DNA from: Luteimonas sp. MC1825
GTDB taxonomy: Bacteria; Pseudomonadota; Gammaproteobacteria; Xanthomonadales; Xanthomonadaceae
Length of the DNA stretch: 64,000 nt
Assembly (NCBI RefSeq): GCF_014764385.1
Contig: NZ_CP061714.1
Span: 310,001-374,000 of the forward strand
Reading direction: 5' to 3'
Shown here in pieces: positions 8,870-17,953 of the stretch (position 1 is the first letter of the stretch; every line of letters starts with the position of its first letter). Position numbers and translations under genes: made by a program. The notes below the pieces were generated by a model that had not been told where the DNA came from, did no database searches, and saw only the letters and a list, made by a program, of their open reading frames with translations.

Positions 8870-10816
8870 TCAAGGTCTGCGCGGTGCCTCGAGCGCTTCG
8901 ACCACGGCCGATGCCACCAGCGCGGATGCGCGTGGGCCAAGATGGCCGTAGTCCCAGGTGGTGAGCTCGGCGGGCGTGTCGATGTAGGTCAGGCAGCCGC
9001 GCAGGTCGCACAGCGTGGCCAGTGCCGAGACATAGGTGACGTCGTCGCGACCGCTGAATGCGGTGCGCAGCGCGGCGTCCAGCGCATGCACCTCGGGAAC
9101 GGTCTCGCCGCGCAGCCGCTGCGGCACCTGCAGGAACGGCTCCCGCGCATGGCGCTGCACGAGCAGCGCCGGCAGCCACGCGCGCCAGCGCGGCGCCGGC
9201 CCCAGCACCACCACCTGGCCCACGCCGGAGGCGTGCAGCGCTGCGATGCCGGGCTCGAGGTCCGCCAGCACCTGCGCCGGGTCCCGGTATTCGCGCCCGT
9301 TCCAGTAGGCGAACAGCAGCACGTAGTCCGGGCGCAGCGCAGCGATCCGCTGCAGCACGCGCGCGTTGTCGCTCCGGCACGGCTCCTTGCGGGGATCGAC
9401 ATAGGGCCGGCAGCCGCTGCGCGTGAACTGCGCCAGGCGCAGGCGGCCGTCCGCCACCTCGCGCATGCCCGGGTACAGCAGCGCGGAATGCGAATCGCCC
9501 CACAGCACCAGCAGCGGGCGTGGCGGCGAGGTCGGGGCGTCGACGCATTCGTCCGGGAATTCCGCCGGCTCGCCGGGCGCGCCGACCAGCGAACACGTCC
9601 CCTCGCGCGATGGCGCGCGCCAGTCGTAGCCGTAGTTGGCGTACTGCCGCACCGGTTCGCCGGCGCGCGACGCAACGCCCTGCAGCGCCCACAGCGCGAG
9701 GCCAGCCACCAGCACCATCGCCATCGCCGGCAGCAGCAGCCCCAGCGCGCGGCGCGCGCGCATGCGGTGCCGCAGCGGGCGTTCCACCAGCCACCAGGTC
9801 AGCCCCGCCAGCAACACGGCCAGCGCCACCAGCGCCAAGCGCAGGCCCGGTGCCACTTCGCCGGTGGCATGGATGCGCGCGAACGACAGCAGCGGCCAGT
9901 GCCACAGGTAGAGCGGATAACTGACCAGCCCGATCCACACCAGCGCGCGCAGCGACAGCAGCCGCTGCGCCAAGCGCGTGGCGGGCACCGCGGCGATCAG
10001 CAGCGTGGCACCGGCCACCGGCAGCAGCGCGCGCCAGCCCGGGAACGTCGACTGGTCGCTGAGGCCGACGCAGGCGGCGATGATCAGCGCGAGTCCGGCA
10101 AACGCCGCCAGTTCGGCGACCAATCGCGGGCGTTGCGGCACCGCGGTGGCTGCGGTGCCGCCCAGGCGGTGCGCCAGCCACGCGCCGGCCAGCAGCTCCC
10201 AGAAGCGGGTGAAGGGCAGGTAGAACGCGGCGCTCGCATCGCGCGGACTCAGCCACAGGCAATACGCCAGCGACAGCAGCCCGGCCACCAGCACCAGGCG
10301 GCGCGTGTCGACCCCGCGCATGGATGCCAGCACCAGCAGCGGCGGCCACAGCAGGTAGAACTGCTCTTCCACGCCGAGCGACCACAGGTGCAGCAGCGGC
10401 AGGGTCTCGGCCGCCGCGGCGAAATAATCGGTGTCGTGCCAGAACGCGAGGTTGGCGACGAAACCGGCGCTGGTCGCGGCATGGCGGCCGAGCGCGGCAT
10501 AGTCGGCCGGCACCAGCAGCCACCAGCCGGCCACCAGGCACGCCGCCAGCACGACCACCAGCGCCGGGAACAGCCGCCGGATGCGGCGCACGTAGAACCC
10601 GCCGAACCCGAACGTGCCGGCGGCCAGGCCGTCGCGCAGGATGCCGGTGATCAGGAACCCGGAGATGACGAAAAACACGTCGACGCCGACGAAGCCCCCC
10701 GGCACGAGGCGCGGGAACGCGTGGTACGCGACCACCGCGAGTACGGCGATGGCGCGCAGGCCATCGACGTCCGCGCGGTAGCCGGGCGCCGCCCCCGGGG
10801 CCGCGCCTGCTGCCAT
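8870..10816 (-). CDS. Acyltransferase 3 (OafA/YrhL type) with C-terminal SGNH domain
   Basis: This 648-residue protein has an acyltransferase-3 membrane domain of about ten helices (residues 12-360) with the hallmarks RADVDGLRAIAVLAVVAYH, GFVGVDVFFVISGFLI and YVRRIRRLFPALV, followed by a periplasmic SGNH hydrolase-like domain whose nucleophile lies in WGDSHSALL and whose Asp/His are near WDYGHLGP. Proteins of this build O-acetylate surface polysaccharides such as LPS O-antigen. The substrate is unknown and no polysaccharide cluster is next to it. Its ATG overlaps the TGA of the upstream amidohydrolase by one base, indicating coupled translation; the functional link is unclear. Confidence 0.92.
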   Translation of the reverse strand: MAAGAAPGAAPGYRADVDGLRAIAVLAVVAYHAFPRLVPGGFVGVDVFFVISGFLITGILRDGLAAGTFGFGGFYVRRIRRLFPALVVVLAACLVAGWWLLVPADYAALGRHAATSAGFVANLAFWHDTDYFAAAAETLPLLHLWSLGVEEQFYLLWPPLLVLASMRGVDTRRLVLVAGLLSLAYCLWLSPRDASAAFYLPFTRFWELLAGAWLAHRLGGTAATAVPQRPRLVAELAAFAGLALIIAACVGLSDQSTFPGWRALLPVAGATLLIAAVPATRLAQRLLSLRALVWIGLVSYPLYLWHWPLLSFARIHATGEVAPGLRLALVALAVLLAGLTWWLVERPLRHRMRARRALGLLLPAMAMVLVAGLALWALQGVASRAGEPVRQYANYGYDWRAPSREGTCSLVGAPGEPAEFPDECVDAPTSPPRPLLVLWGDSHSALLYPGMREVADGRLRLAQFTRSGCRPYVDPRKEPCRSDNARVLQRIAALRPDYVLLFAYWNGREYRDPAQVLADLEPGIAALHASGVGQVVVLGPAPRWRAWLPALLVQRHAREPFLQVPQRLRGETVPEVHALDAALRTAFSGRDDVTYVSALATLCDLRGCLTYIDTPAELTTWDYGHLGPRASALVASAVVEALEAPRRP

Positions 10817-12131
10817 CAGCGCGCCGGCGTGGGGTACGCGCGCGGCAGGTCACCGCGCGTGGCGTCCGGCGCGGGCCGCAGGTAGCGGTCGCGCAACTCG
10901 GTCTGCCGCGAGTGCATCTGGATCGCGCGGCCGTCGAACCACACCTGGCGGGCGACGCTGGCGACGTCGAGCGGGTCGCCGTCCCACAGCACCAGGTCGG
11001 CGCGCATGCCTGGCGCGATGCCGCCCAGCTCGCCGCCGACGCCGAACGCTTCGGCGGGCACGCGGGTCAGGCCCGCCAGGCCGTCTTCCCATGGCAGGCC
11101 GTGGGCGACCGCGTTGCCGGCCAGCTGGCGGATCTTGCGCGCGTTGTGCGAACTGTCGCCGGCCTGGCTGAAGCCGACGGTCGCGCCGGCCGCGCGCAGC
11201 CGCGCGGCGTTTTCCAGCGCCGCGTGGATGCGGTCGAAGTTGGACGGCAGGTTGTCGAGCGGGTCGACGAACACCGGCACCCTGGCCGCGGCCAGTTCCG
11301 GCGCCACGCGCCAGGCCTCGCCACCGCCGCGGATCGCGACCTGCACGCCGTGGCGCTTCGACCAGCGCAGCAGCTCGCGGATGTCGGCGGCGCGGTCCAC
11401 GCCCACCACCAGGCGCCCACCGCCGTCGAAATAGCGCTTCAGCGTGTCGCGGCCGGCCGGCGTGAGCAGCGCCGCGTTGGAGCCCGCCGGGATCCGACCG
11501 CGCACTTCATCCACCAGCTGGTCGAGCAGCATCCACTGCGCCGCGCGCGAGCCGCCGGCGAGGCCCGCGGCACGGCCGCCGCCGAGCTGCACGAACAACA
11601 GCTTCGGGCCCGCCGGCTGGTCGCTGCCATCCAGGCGCATCACCGCGCCCTGGCCGCCGATGATCGAGCCGCCCTCGCCGGTGCCGGCCGCGAGCAGGGT
11701 GAAGCCAAGCCCTTCCACGCGCGCCACCGGGACCAGCAGCGAGTCCGCGTTGTAGGCGAGCGTGACGTCGAACTCCGGCCGCACCACCATCTCCTTGGAC
11801 GCCGCCCCGAGGGCGAGCGTGGTATCGGTGGTGGCATCCTCGCCGGACACCTCGTCGATGCCGATCGCGGTGATGCCGGCGAACAGCGCCGGGGTGACCG
11901 GCTTGCCGTTGGCCTCGACCACCGTGGCGCCGGCCGCATCCAGCCCGGTGCCGACCGCGGCGATGCGGCCGTTGCGCACCAGCACGTCCGCGCCCTGCAG
12001 CGTGCCGCGCGCGGTGGCGGTGTGCACGGTGGCGTTGCGGATCAGCAGGTCCTGCGCCAGCGCGGGCATGGTGGCCACAAGCAGCGCGAGGGCCGCGAGC
12101 GGCGCGAAGCGGCGCGTGCCGCGCACGGCGC

Positions 12132-12135
<4 letters not shown>
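10816..12135 (-). CDS. Amidohydrolase-fold protein lacking the metal-binding residues (probable pseudoenzyme)
   Basis: A 439-residue exported protein (signal peptide to about residue 28, ending PALAQ) that aligns end to end with its upstream neighbour at 12132-13535. Where the neighbour has PGIIDVHSHLGV, this protein has PALFAGITAIGIDEV; VHIHCYRADEM becomes VVGVDRAADI; AAFHHGVEAY becomes VAIRGGGEAW; and VHSDSEEGIQR becomes GFSQAGDSSHNARK. All the metal ligand His positions and the catalytic Asp are therefore changed, while the C-terminal GMRADLVLWDGDPLDVAS strand region is kept. It is probably non-catalytic and may act with the intact partner. ATGA overlap with that partner and one-base overlap with the acyltransferase. 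Confidence 0.85.
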
Positions 12136-13535
<1,400 letters not shown>

Positions 13536-13662
13536 GGTGCGTTCCCCCGAATGGTCGCCCACCCTAGCCGGCCCGTGCGTCGGGCCGCAATGTGCGGAAG
13601 GTGGGGGCCGCCGTCCGCCTTCGCCGCGCGTGCAAGAATGTTCCGCAAAAAAGGAGCATGGG

Positions 13663-14439
13663 ATGAAAGAGAAGGACGAGATCGTCAACAACTGGCTGCC
13701 GCGCTACACCGGCGTTCCGCTTGACGGATTTGGCGAGCACATCCTGCTGACCAACTTCGGCGGTTACCTGGGGCACTTCAGCCGCATGACCGGCGCCGAG
13801 GTGGTCGGCATGGACCGGCCGATGCCGAGCGCCACGGCGGACGGCATCACCATGATCAACTTCGGCATGGGCAGCCCGAACGCGGCGACCATGATGGACC
13901 TGCTGTCGGCGATCAAGCCGAAGTCGGTGCTGTTCCTCGGCAAGTGCGGCGGGCTGAAGCGCAAGAACCAGCTCGGCGACCTGATCCTGCCGATCGCGGC
14001 GATCCGCGGCGAGGGCACCAGCGACGACTACCTGCCGCCGCAGGTCCCGGCGCTGCCGGCGTTCGCGCTGCAGCGCGCGGTGTCCACGATGATCCGCGAC
14101 CTGGGCCTCGATTACTGGACCGGCACGGTCTACACCACCAACCGGCGGGTGTGGGAGCACGACGAGGCGTTCAAGGAGCGGCTGCGGGCGATGCGCTGCA
14201 TGGCGATCGACATGGAGACGGCAACCATCTTTGCGGCGGGCTTCGCCAACCGCATTCCGTGCGGGGCGCTGCTGCTGGTCAGCGACCAGCCGATGATCCC
14301 GGAAGGGGTGAAGACCGAGGCGTCGGACGCGCGGGTGAGCATCGAGTACGTGGAGAGCCACATCCAGGTCGGCATCGAGGCACTGCGGTTGATCCGCCGC
14401 CATGGCAAGTCGGTGCGCCACATGAGGTTCGACGAGTGA
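13663..14439 (+). CDS. amn: AMP nucleosidase, short form (PNP/UDP phosphorylase fold)
   Basis: A 258-residue cytosolic enzyme expected to split AMP into adenine and ribose 5-phosphate. It begins MKEKDEIVNNWLPRYTGVPL, typical of the short Bacteroidetes/proteobacterial AMP nucleosidases, and contains the nucleoside phosphorylase-fold segments INFGMGSPNAATMMDLL, LFLGKCGGLK and the nucleotide-binding AIDMETATIFAAGF. E. coli Amn is longer with an extra N-terminal domain. A strong AAGGAG precedes the ATG. The next gene begins three bases after the stop. Purine salvage role is from family knowledge; a related nucleoside phosphorylase specificity cannot be excluded. Confidence 0.85.
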   Translation: MKEKDEIVNNWLPRYTGVPLDGFGEHILLTNFGGYLGHFSRMTGAEVVGMDRPMPSATADGITMINFGMGSPNAATMMDLLSAIKPKSVLFLGKCGGLKRKNQLGDLILPIAAIRGEGTSDDYLPPQVPALPAFALQRAVSTMIRDLGLDYWTGTVYTTNRRVWEHDEAFKERLRAMRCMAIDMETATIFAAGFANRIPCGALLLVSDQPMIPEGVKTEASDARVSIEYVESHIQVGIEALRLIRRHGKSVRHMRFDE

Positions 14440-14441
14440 CG

Positions 14442-14975
14442 ATGCCGGCGCCGGGCGAGGTCGTTGCGTTCTGGCGCGAGGCGGGGCCTGCGAAGTGGTT
14501 CGCGCGCGACGACGGGTTCGATGCGCAGCTGCGCGGACGCTTCGAGGCGGCTCACTTCGCGGCGGGGCGGCGGGGGCTCGAGCACTGGATGGCGTCGGCG
14601 GAGGGTGCGCTGGCGCTGTTGCTCCTGCTCGACCAGGTGCCGCGCAACATCTTTCGTGACAGTGGGCATGCGTACGCGTGCGATTCGCTGGCGCGGCATT
14701 ACGCAGTGCGGATGCTGGACGCGGGGCTCGATCTCGAGGTCGATCCGGCGCTGCGGGTGTTCTGCTATCTGCCGTTCGAGCACTCGGAGGACCTGGCCGA
14801 CCAGGAGCGCTGCGTGGCGCTGGTGCGCGGGCTGGATCCGGAGTTCCTGCGCTATGCGGTGGAGCATCGGGACGTGATCGCGGTGTTCGGGCGGTTCCCG
14901 CATCGCAACCGGGCCTTGGGGCGGGAGAGTACGGCCGCCGAGGCGGCGTGGCTGGAGGCTGGCGGGGGCTTCTAG
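14442..14975 (+). CDS. DUF924 family protein
   Basis: A 177-residue all-helical soluble protein with DUF924 signatures: VVAFWREAGPAKWFARDD near the start, LLLLLDQVPRNIFRDSGHAYA in the middle, FCYLPFEHSEDLADQERC and GRFPHRNRALGRESTAAE towards the end. The fold is TPR-like and the biochemical role is unknown. The ATG at 14442 lies two bases after the AMP nucleosidase TGA; a GTG at 14436 overlapping that stop is an alternative start. Downstream lies the first array of 71-bp hairpin elements. Confidence 0.87.
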   Translation: MPAPGEVVAFWREAGPAKWFARDDGFDAQLRGRFEAAHFAAGRRGLEHWMASAEGALALLLLLDQVPRNIFRDSGHAYACDSLARHYAVRMLDAGLDLEVDPALRVFCYLPFEHSEDLADQERCVALVRGLDPEFLRYAVEHRDVIAVFGRFPHRNRALGRESTAAEAAWLEAGGGF

Positions 14976-14994
14976 ATTTGTTGGGGTCCGGCGG

Positions 14995-15065
14995 GGCTGA
15001 CCACGCACGCCGGCACGCTTCGCTGGCGTTCCGAGGCGTGCGCGCACCGACATGCGCGGTCAGCC
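14995..15065 (+). repeat. 71-bp hairpin element, copy R1
   Basis: Begins GGCTGACC and ends GGTCAGCC. The 24-base arms pair at 19 positions; the five mismatches are all A-C on the plus strand, which are G-U/G-T on the minus strand. The shared core, about positions 24-48, starts CTTCGCTGGCGTTCC and continues GAGGCGTGCG. Confidence 0.85.
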
Positions 15066-15111
15066 TTTGGTGGGCCGTCGCGGATGCTGGCGACGTCCTG
15101 GTTTATGGCGG

Positions 15112-15182
15112 GGCTGCCCACGCATGCCGGCGCTCTTCGCTTGCGTTCCGAGGCGTGCGAGCACCGACATGCGCGGTCAGCC
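15112..15182 (+). repeat. 71-bp hairpin element, copy R2
   Basis: Begins GGCTGCCC and ends GGTCAGCC. Twenty of 24 arm positions pair; three mismatches are A-C on the plus strand and one is C-T. The core differs from the others by a single base (GCTTGCG instead of GCTGGCG). It lies 46 bases after R1 in the same orientation. Confidence 0.85.
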
Positions 15183-15314
15183 GGCGGTGGGCTGTCGCGG
15201 GTTGTGGCGATGTGCGGCGTCACAGCAATGTGTGGAATCGCCGGACGTCCCACTCATCCAGGCAAGAGCACCGTCCCGTCCCTGCCCTCTCCCACTGCAG
15301 CAGGATCACGAGGA

Positions 15315-15385
15315 GGCCAAGGCCGCACGCCCGCAAGCGCACGCCTCGGAACGCCAGCGAAGCTTGTGGGCGTGCGGCCTTGGCC
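15315..15385 (-). repeat. 71-bp hairpin element, copy R3 (inverted)
   Basis: Begins GGCCAAGG and ends CCTTGGCC on the plus strand, with the core reading in reverse (CGCCTCGGAACGCC). Arms pair at 23 of 24 positions plus one G-T wobble. The arm sequence is unrelated to R1/R2 apart from the GGCY ends. It is preceded by a 52-bp block (15263-15314) that recurs before R6. Confidence 0.85.
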
Positions 15386-15412
15386 GGAACTTGGGCCAGG
15401 CGAAAGCACCCC

Positions 15413-16339
15413 TCAGTAGCGGGGGATGGTGCTGTCGACGTGCTGGCTCCAGGCGTCGATGCCGCCTTCGATGTTGTAGACCTCGCGGAAGCCGAGCTGG
15501 CGGAAGCGTTCGGCGGCCTGGCCGCTGCGGCCGCCGTGGTGGCAGAGGAAGGCGAGCGGGGTGTCTTTCGGGAGTGCTTCGAGCGCGGCGGGGCCGTCGT
15601 CGAGGGTCATGAAGGGGGCGGTGACGGCGGCTTGCGCGCGTTCGTCGGCCGGGCGCACGTCGACCAGGCGGACGGTGCCATCGCTGGTGCGGGCCTGGGC
15701 GTCGACCGGGGACATGGGTCGTACCGGGGGGATGGCGTTGGGGTTGTCGACCACCAGGCCGCGGCCGCGGGTGTCGTCGGCCCAGTCGATGGTGACGCCG
15801 TCGGCGCGACGCGCGGCGGGGGCGTCGACCTGGACGCGCACGCCGTCGCATTCGACGGTGATGGCGGCGGCTTCCGGCTGGGCGAGGGCGAGGCGGGTGC
15901 GGTAGTTGGGGTCGATGTCGAGCTTGACCACGAGGTCGCCGCCGGCGTCGTCGATTGCCTTGCGCAGCACGGCGTGCGCGGCCGGGGTGACGGTGACGGT
16001 GGGCGGTGTGCGGTCGGGGGCGGGCAGGCCGAGGGCGCTGTGCAGTTCGCCGGAGTTGGACATCTGTTCGATGATGTCGCTGCCGCCGACCAGTTCGCCG
16101 TCGATGTACAGCTGCGGAATGGTGGGCCAGTCGCCGTAGGCCTTGATGCCTTCGCGGATCTCGGGGTCGGCCAGCACGTTGATGTGCGCGTAGGGAGTTT
16201 CAAGCGCAGTCAGGGCGGCGACGGCCTTGGCGGAAAAGCCGCACTGCGGGGCGCGCGGGTCGCCCTTCATGAACAGCACGATGCGGTTGGCCTGCAGGAG
16301 GTCTTCGATGCGCTGGCGGAGCTGGGGGTCGAGGGACAT
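15413..16339 (-). CDS. Grx4-type monothiol glutaredoxin fused to an A-type-like domain and a rhodanese
   Basis: A 308-residue cytosolic protein of three domains. Residues 1-105 form a CGFS glutaredoxin (Cys33 in PQCGFSAKAV, with WPTIPQLYIDGELVGGSDI), the kind that binds [2Fe-2S] clusters with glutathione. Residues 112-210 have the IscA/ErpA fold pattern (VTVTPAAHAVLRKAI, then GLVVDNPNAIPPV) but none of the three cluster-binding cysteines. Residues 215-308 are a rhodanese with the active loop FLCHHGGRSG (Cys266). It is probably an iron-sulphur carrier or sulphur-transfer protein. The stop faces the first 71-bp array; the gene is divergent from the deacetylase. Confidence 0.9.
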   Translation of the reverse strand: MSLDPQLRQRIEDLLQANRIVLFMKGDPRAPQCGFSAKAVAALTALETPYAHINVLADPEIREGIKAYGDWPTIPQLYIDGELVGGSDIIEQMSNSGELHSALGLPAPDRTPPTVTVTPAAHAVLRKAIDDAGGDLVVKLDIDPNYRTRLALAQPEAAAITVECDGVRVQVDAPAARRADGVTIDWADDTRGRGLVVDNPNAIPPVRPMSPVDAQARTSDGTVRLVDVRPADERAQAAVTAPFMTLDDGPAALEALPKDTPLAFLCHHGGRSGQAAERFRQLGFREVYNIEGGIDAWSQHVDSTIPRY

Positions 16340-16420
16340 GGCGGCAACCGCATGGAGAGGGGCCGTCTAGGGTACCCCTTCGCCTCCGGCGGCGGCCTTG
16401 ACGCATGTCATCATGCGGCG

Positions 16421-17206
16421 ATGCCTGCGCCGCCTCCGCCCCCGTTGCATCGTGTTCCGCGCCGCCCGCATGCGTGGTTGTTGGCGGCGCTGGTGGCGCA
16501 CGGACTGGTGGCGTGGCTGTGGTGGCGCGCGGGCTGGACATGGGGGCTGGCGGCGCTGGTGGGGCTGCACCTGGCGTTCGTGTGGGGCACGCTGCGGCCC
16601 GGATCGCGGCTGTTCGGACCGGTGCTGCGGCGCCTGCCCGCGGGCTCACCCGAGGTCTGGCTGACGATCGACGACGGGCCCTCCGACGACACGCCGGCCA
16701 TCCTCGATCTGCTGGACGCGCACGCGGCGCGGGCGACGTTCTTCCTGGTCGGTGCGCGTGCCGAGGCGCGGCCCGCGCTGGTGCGCGAGATCGCGGCGCG
16801 CGGGCATGGCATCGGCAACCACAGCCAGCGCCATCCGCAGGCGCGCTTCTGGGCCCTCGGGCCGGCGGCGATGCGCCGCGAGATCCTCGAGTGCCAGGCG
16901 ACGCTGGCACGCATCACCGGGCGCGCGCCGCGCTGGTTCCGGGCGGTGGTGGGCCACGCCAATCCGTTCGTGCATGCGCCGCTGCGCGAGGCCGGGCTGG
17001 CGCGGGTGGCATGGAGCGCTCGCGGCTATGACGCCGTGGAATCCGATCCGGTACGCATCGCGCAACGCGTGGCGCGCGGCCTTGCGCCCGGCGCCATCGT
17101 GCTTCTGCATGAGGGTGCGCCGCACGGGCGCAGCGTCGAGGCGGTGGCGGAGGTGCTGCGCGCGGTGGAGGCCGCGGGCTACCGCGCGGCCTTGCCGCCC
17201 GACTGA
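16421..17206 (+). CDS. Polysaccharide deacetylase family protein (NodB fold)
   Basis: This 261-residue protein has one or two N-terminal membrane helices (about 17-58) followed by a NodB homology domain from residue 78. Motif 1 is LTIDDGPSDDTPAILDLL with the Asp pair, motif 2 is GNHSQRHP with the two metal histidines, and the C-terminal His motif is VLLHEGAPHG. The third motif, normally an Arg-x-Pro-type loop, reads WFRAVVGHANP. Members remove N- or O-acetyl groups from sugars at the cell surface; the substrate is unknown. Its 3' end overlaps the convergent TetR gene by 28 bases. Confidence 0.87.
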   Translation: MPAPPPPPLHRVPRRPHAWLLAALVAHGLVAWLWWRAGWTWGLAALVGLHLAFVWGTLRPGSRLFGPVLRRLPAGSPEVWLTIDDGPSDDTPAILDLLDAHAARATFFLVGARAEARPALVREIAARGHGIGNHSQRHPQARFWALGPAAMRREILECQATLARITGRAPRWFRAVVGHANPFVHAPLREAGLARVAWSARGYDAVESDPVRIAQRVARGLAPGAIVLLHEGAPHGRSVEAVAEVLRAVEAAGYRAALPPD

Positions 17207-17871
17207 GGCGGCGGGGCGGCCTGCAGTCCGTACTCGACCATCGCCAGGAGGCGTTCGGTCAGTGCCGCGCGCTGCGCCGGATCGGTGCCACGCAGCGGTC
17301 CTTCAAGCATGAACAGCGCCAGGCCGTGCACCGCCGACCAGGCCAGGAACTCCGCTTGGGGGCGTTGCGCGGCGGGCAACAGGCCCGCGCCGGCCATCGC
17401 GTCCAGCGCCAGGCCGAGCATGCCGAACGGGCCCAGCCCGCGTGCACCGGCGGCGGCCGGCTCCGCAGGCAGCGGGTCGCCGGTGGTGCCGGACGCGAAG
17501 GCGGTGCGGAACATGCCGGTTTCGCGCTGCGCATAGGCCACGTAGGCGCGTCCGACCGCAGCCAGCATGGCGCGCGCGCGGGGCTTTGCCGTCCGCAGCG
17601 CTTCGGCATGCGCGATCTCGTCCTCCATCGCGCGCGCGGTCTCGGCCAGCGCCACGGCGCGCACCGCGGCGAACAGTTCGCCATGGCCGCTGAAGTGGCG
17701 GTACGCGGCATTCGGCGCCACGCCGGCGCGGCGCGTGGCCTCGCGCAGGACGATCGCGTCGGGGCCGCCTTCACGCGCAAGCGCTACCGCGGCGTCGACC
17801 AGTGCGTTGCGCAGGTTGCCATGGCGGTAGGTCTTGCGCGGACGCGGCGCTGGTGCGGTGCGGATTGACAT
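17179..17871 (-). CDS. TetR/AcrR family transcriptional regulator
   Basis: A 230-residue repressor-type protein: basic N-terminus, helix-turn-helix at about residues 15-62 (YRHGNLRNALVDAA and RRAGVAPNAAYRHFSGHGEL) and a ligand-binding C-terminal domain of the kind with a WHG-like segment (AWSAVHGLALFMLEG). The ATG at 17871 was chosen because an upstream extension would cross the operators. It faces a VOC-DUF1428-VOC operon across 82 bases that contain two matching palindromes, so it probably represses itself and that operon. The inducer is unknown. Confidence 0.9.
   Translation of the reverse strand: MSIRTAPAPRPRKTYRHGNLRNALVDAAVALAREGGPDAIVLREATRRAGVAPNAAYRHFSGHGELFAAVRAVALAETARAMEDEIAHAEALRTAKPRARAMLAAVGRAYVAYAQRETGMFRTAFASGTTGDPLPAEPAAAGARGLGPFGMLGLALDAMAGAGLLPAAQRPQAEFLAWSAVHGLALFMLEGPLRGTDPAQRAALTERLLAMVEYGLQAAPPPQSGGKAAR
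17865..17870 (+). promoter_or_regulatory. Perfect -35 TTGACA for the VOC operon
   Basis: TTGACA lies at the very start of the tetR gene, reading towards the VOC gene. A poor -10 (TTAGCT, 17888-17893) follows at 17 bases. The first TetR-type palindrome lies within the spacer, which would let the repressor block the polymerase. Confidence 0.5.
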
Positions 17872-17872
17872 G

Positions 17873-17885
17873 TGGACAGTGTCCA
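17873..17885. promoter_or_regulatory. TetR-type operator 1
   Basis: TGGAC-AGT-GTCCA is a perfect five-base palindrome with a three-base centre, two bases upstream of the tetR start codon. It follows the pattern TGRACRGTGTYCA shared with operator 2. Assignment to the adjacent TetR protein is inference from position and symmetry. Confidence 0.65.
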
Positions 17886-17906
17886 GTTTAGCTTCCGCGA
17901 ACACAA

Positions 17907-17921
17907 GTGAACGGTGTTCAC
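17907..17921. promoter_or_regulatory. TetR-type operator 2
   Basis: GTGAAC-GGT-GTTCAC is a perfect six-base palindrome with a three-base centre. Its centre is 35 bases from that of operator 1 and it fits the same TGRACRGTGTYCA pattern, suggesting both bind the same dimer. Confidence 0.65.
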
Positions 17922-17953
17922 ATTGAGCGCCGCACGACGGTCCGGAGGACACG

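Larger units (their letters stand above)
14976..15412. other. Non-coding region between convergent genes holding an array of three 71-bp elements
   Basis: This 437-bp gap contains copies R1 (14995-15065) and R2 (15112-15182) in one orientation and R3 (15315-15385) inverted. The spacers are related to those of the second array at 19227-19624. Frames that are open here encode repeats of the element and are not genes. I see no promoter or classical T-tract terminator. Confidence 0.85.

Noticed and set aside
14995..15385. CRISPR array
   Set aside because: The repeats are only three per array, in mixed orientation, 71 bp long with related and unequal spacers, and no cas gene is nearby.
14972..15612. 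Open frames encoding peptides such as SLAFRGVRAPTCA and HASERKRRAPAC in both intergenic arrays
   Set aside because: They are translations of the 71-bp elements in different frames, in both orientations, without ribosome sites. They are probably a source of false hypothetical proteins in databases.
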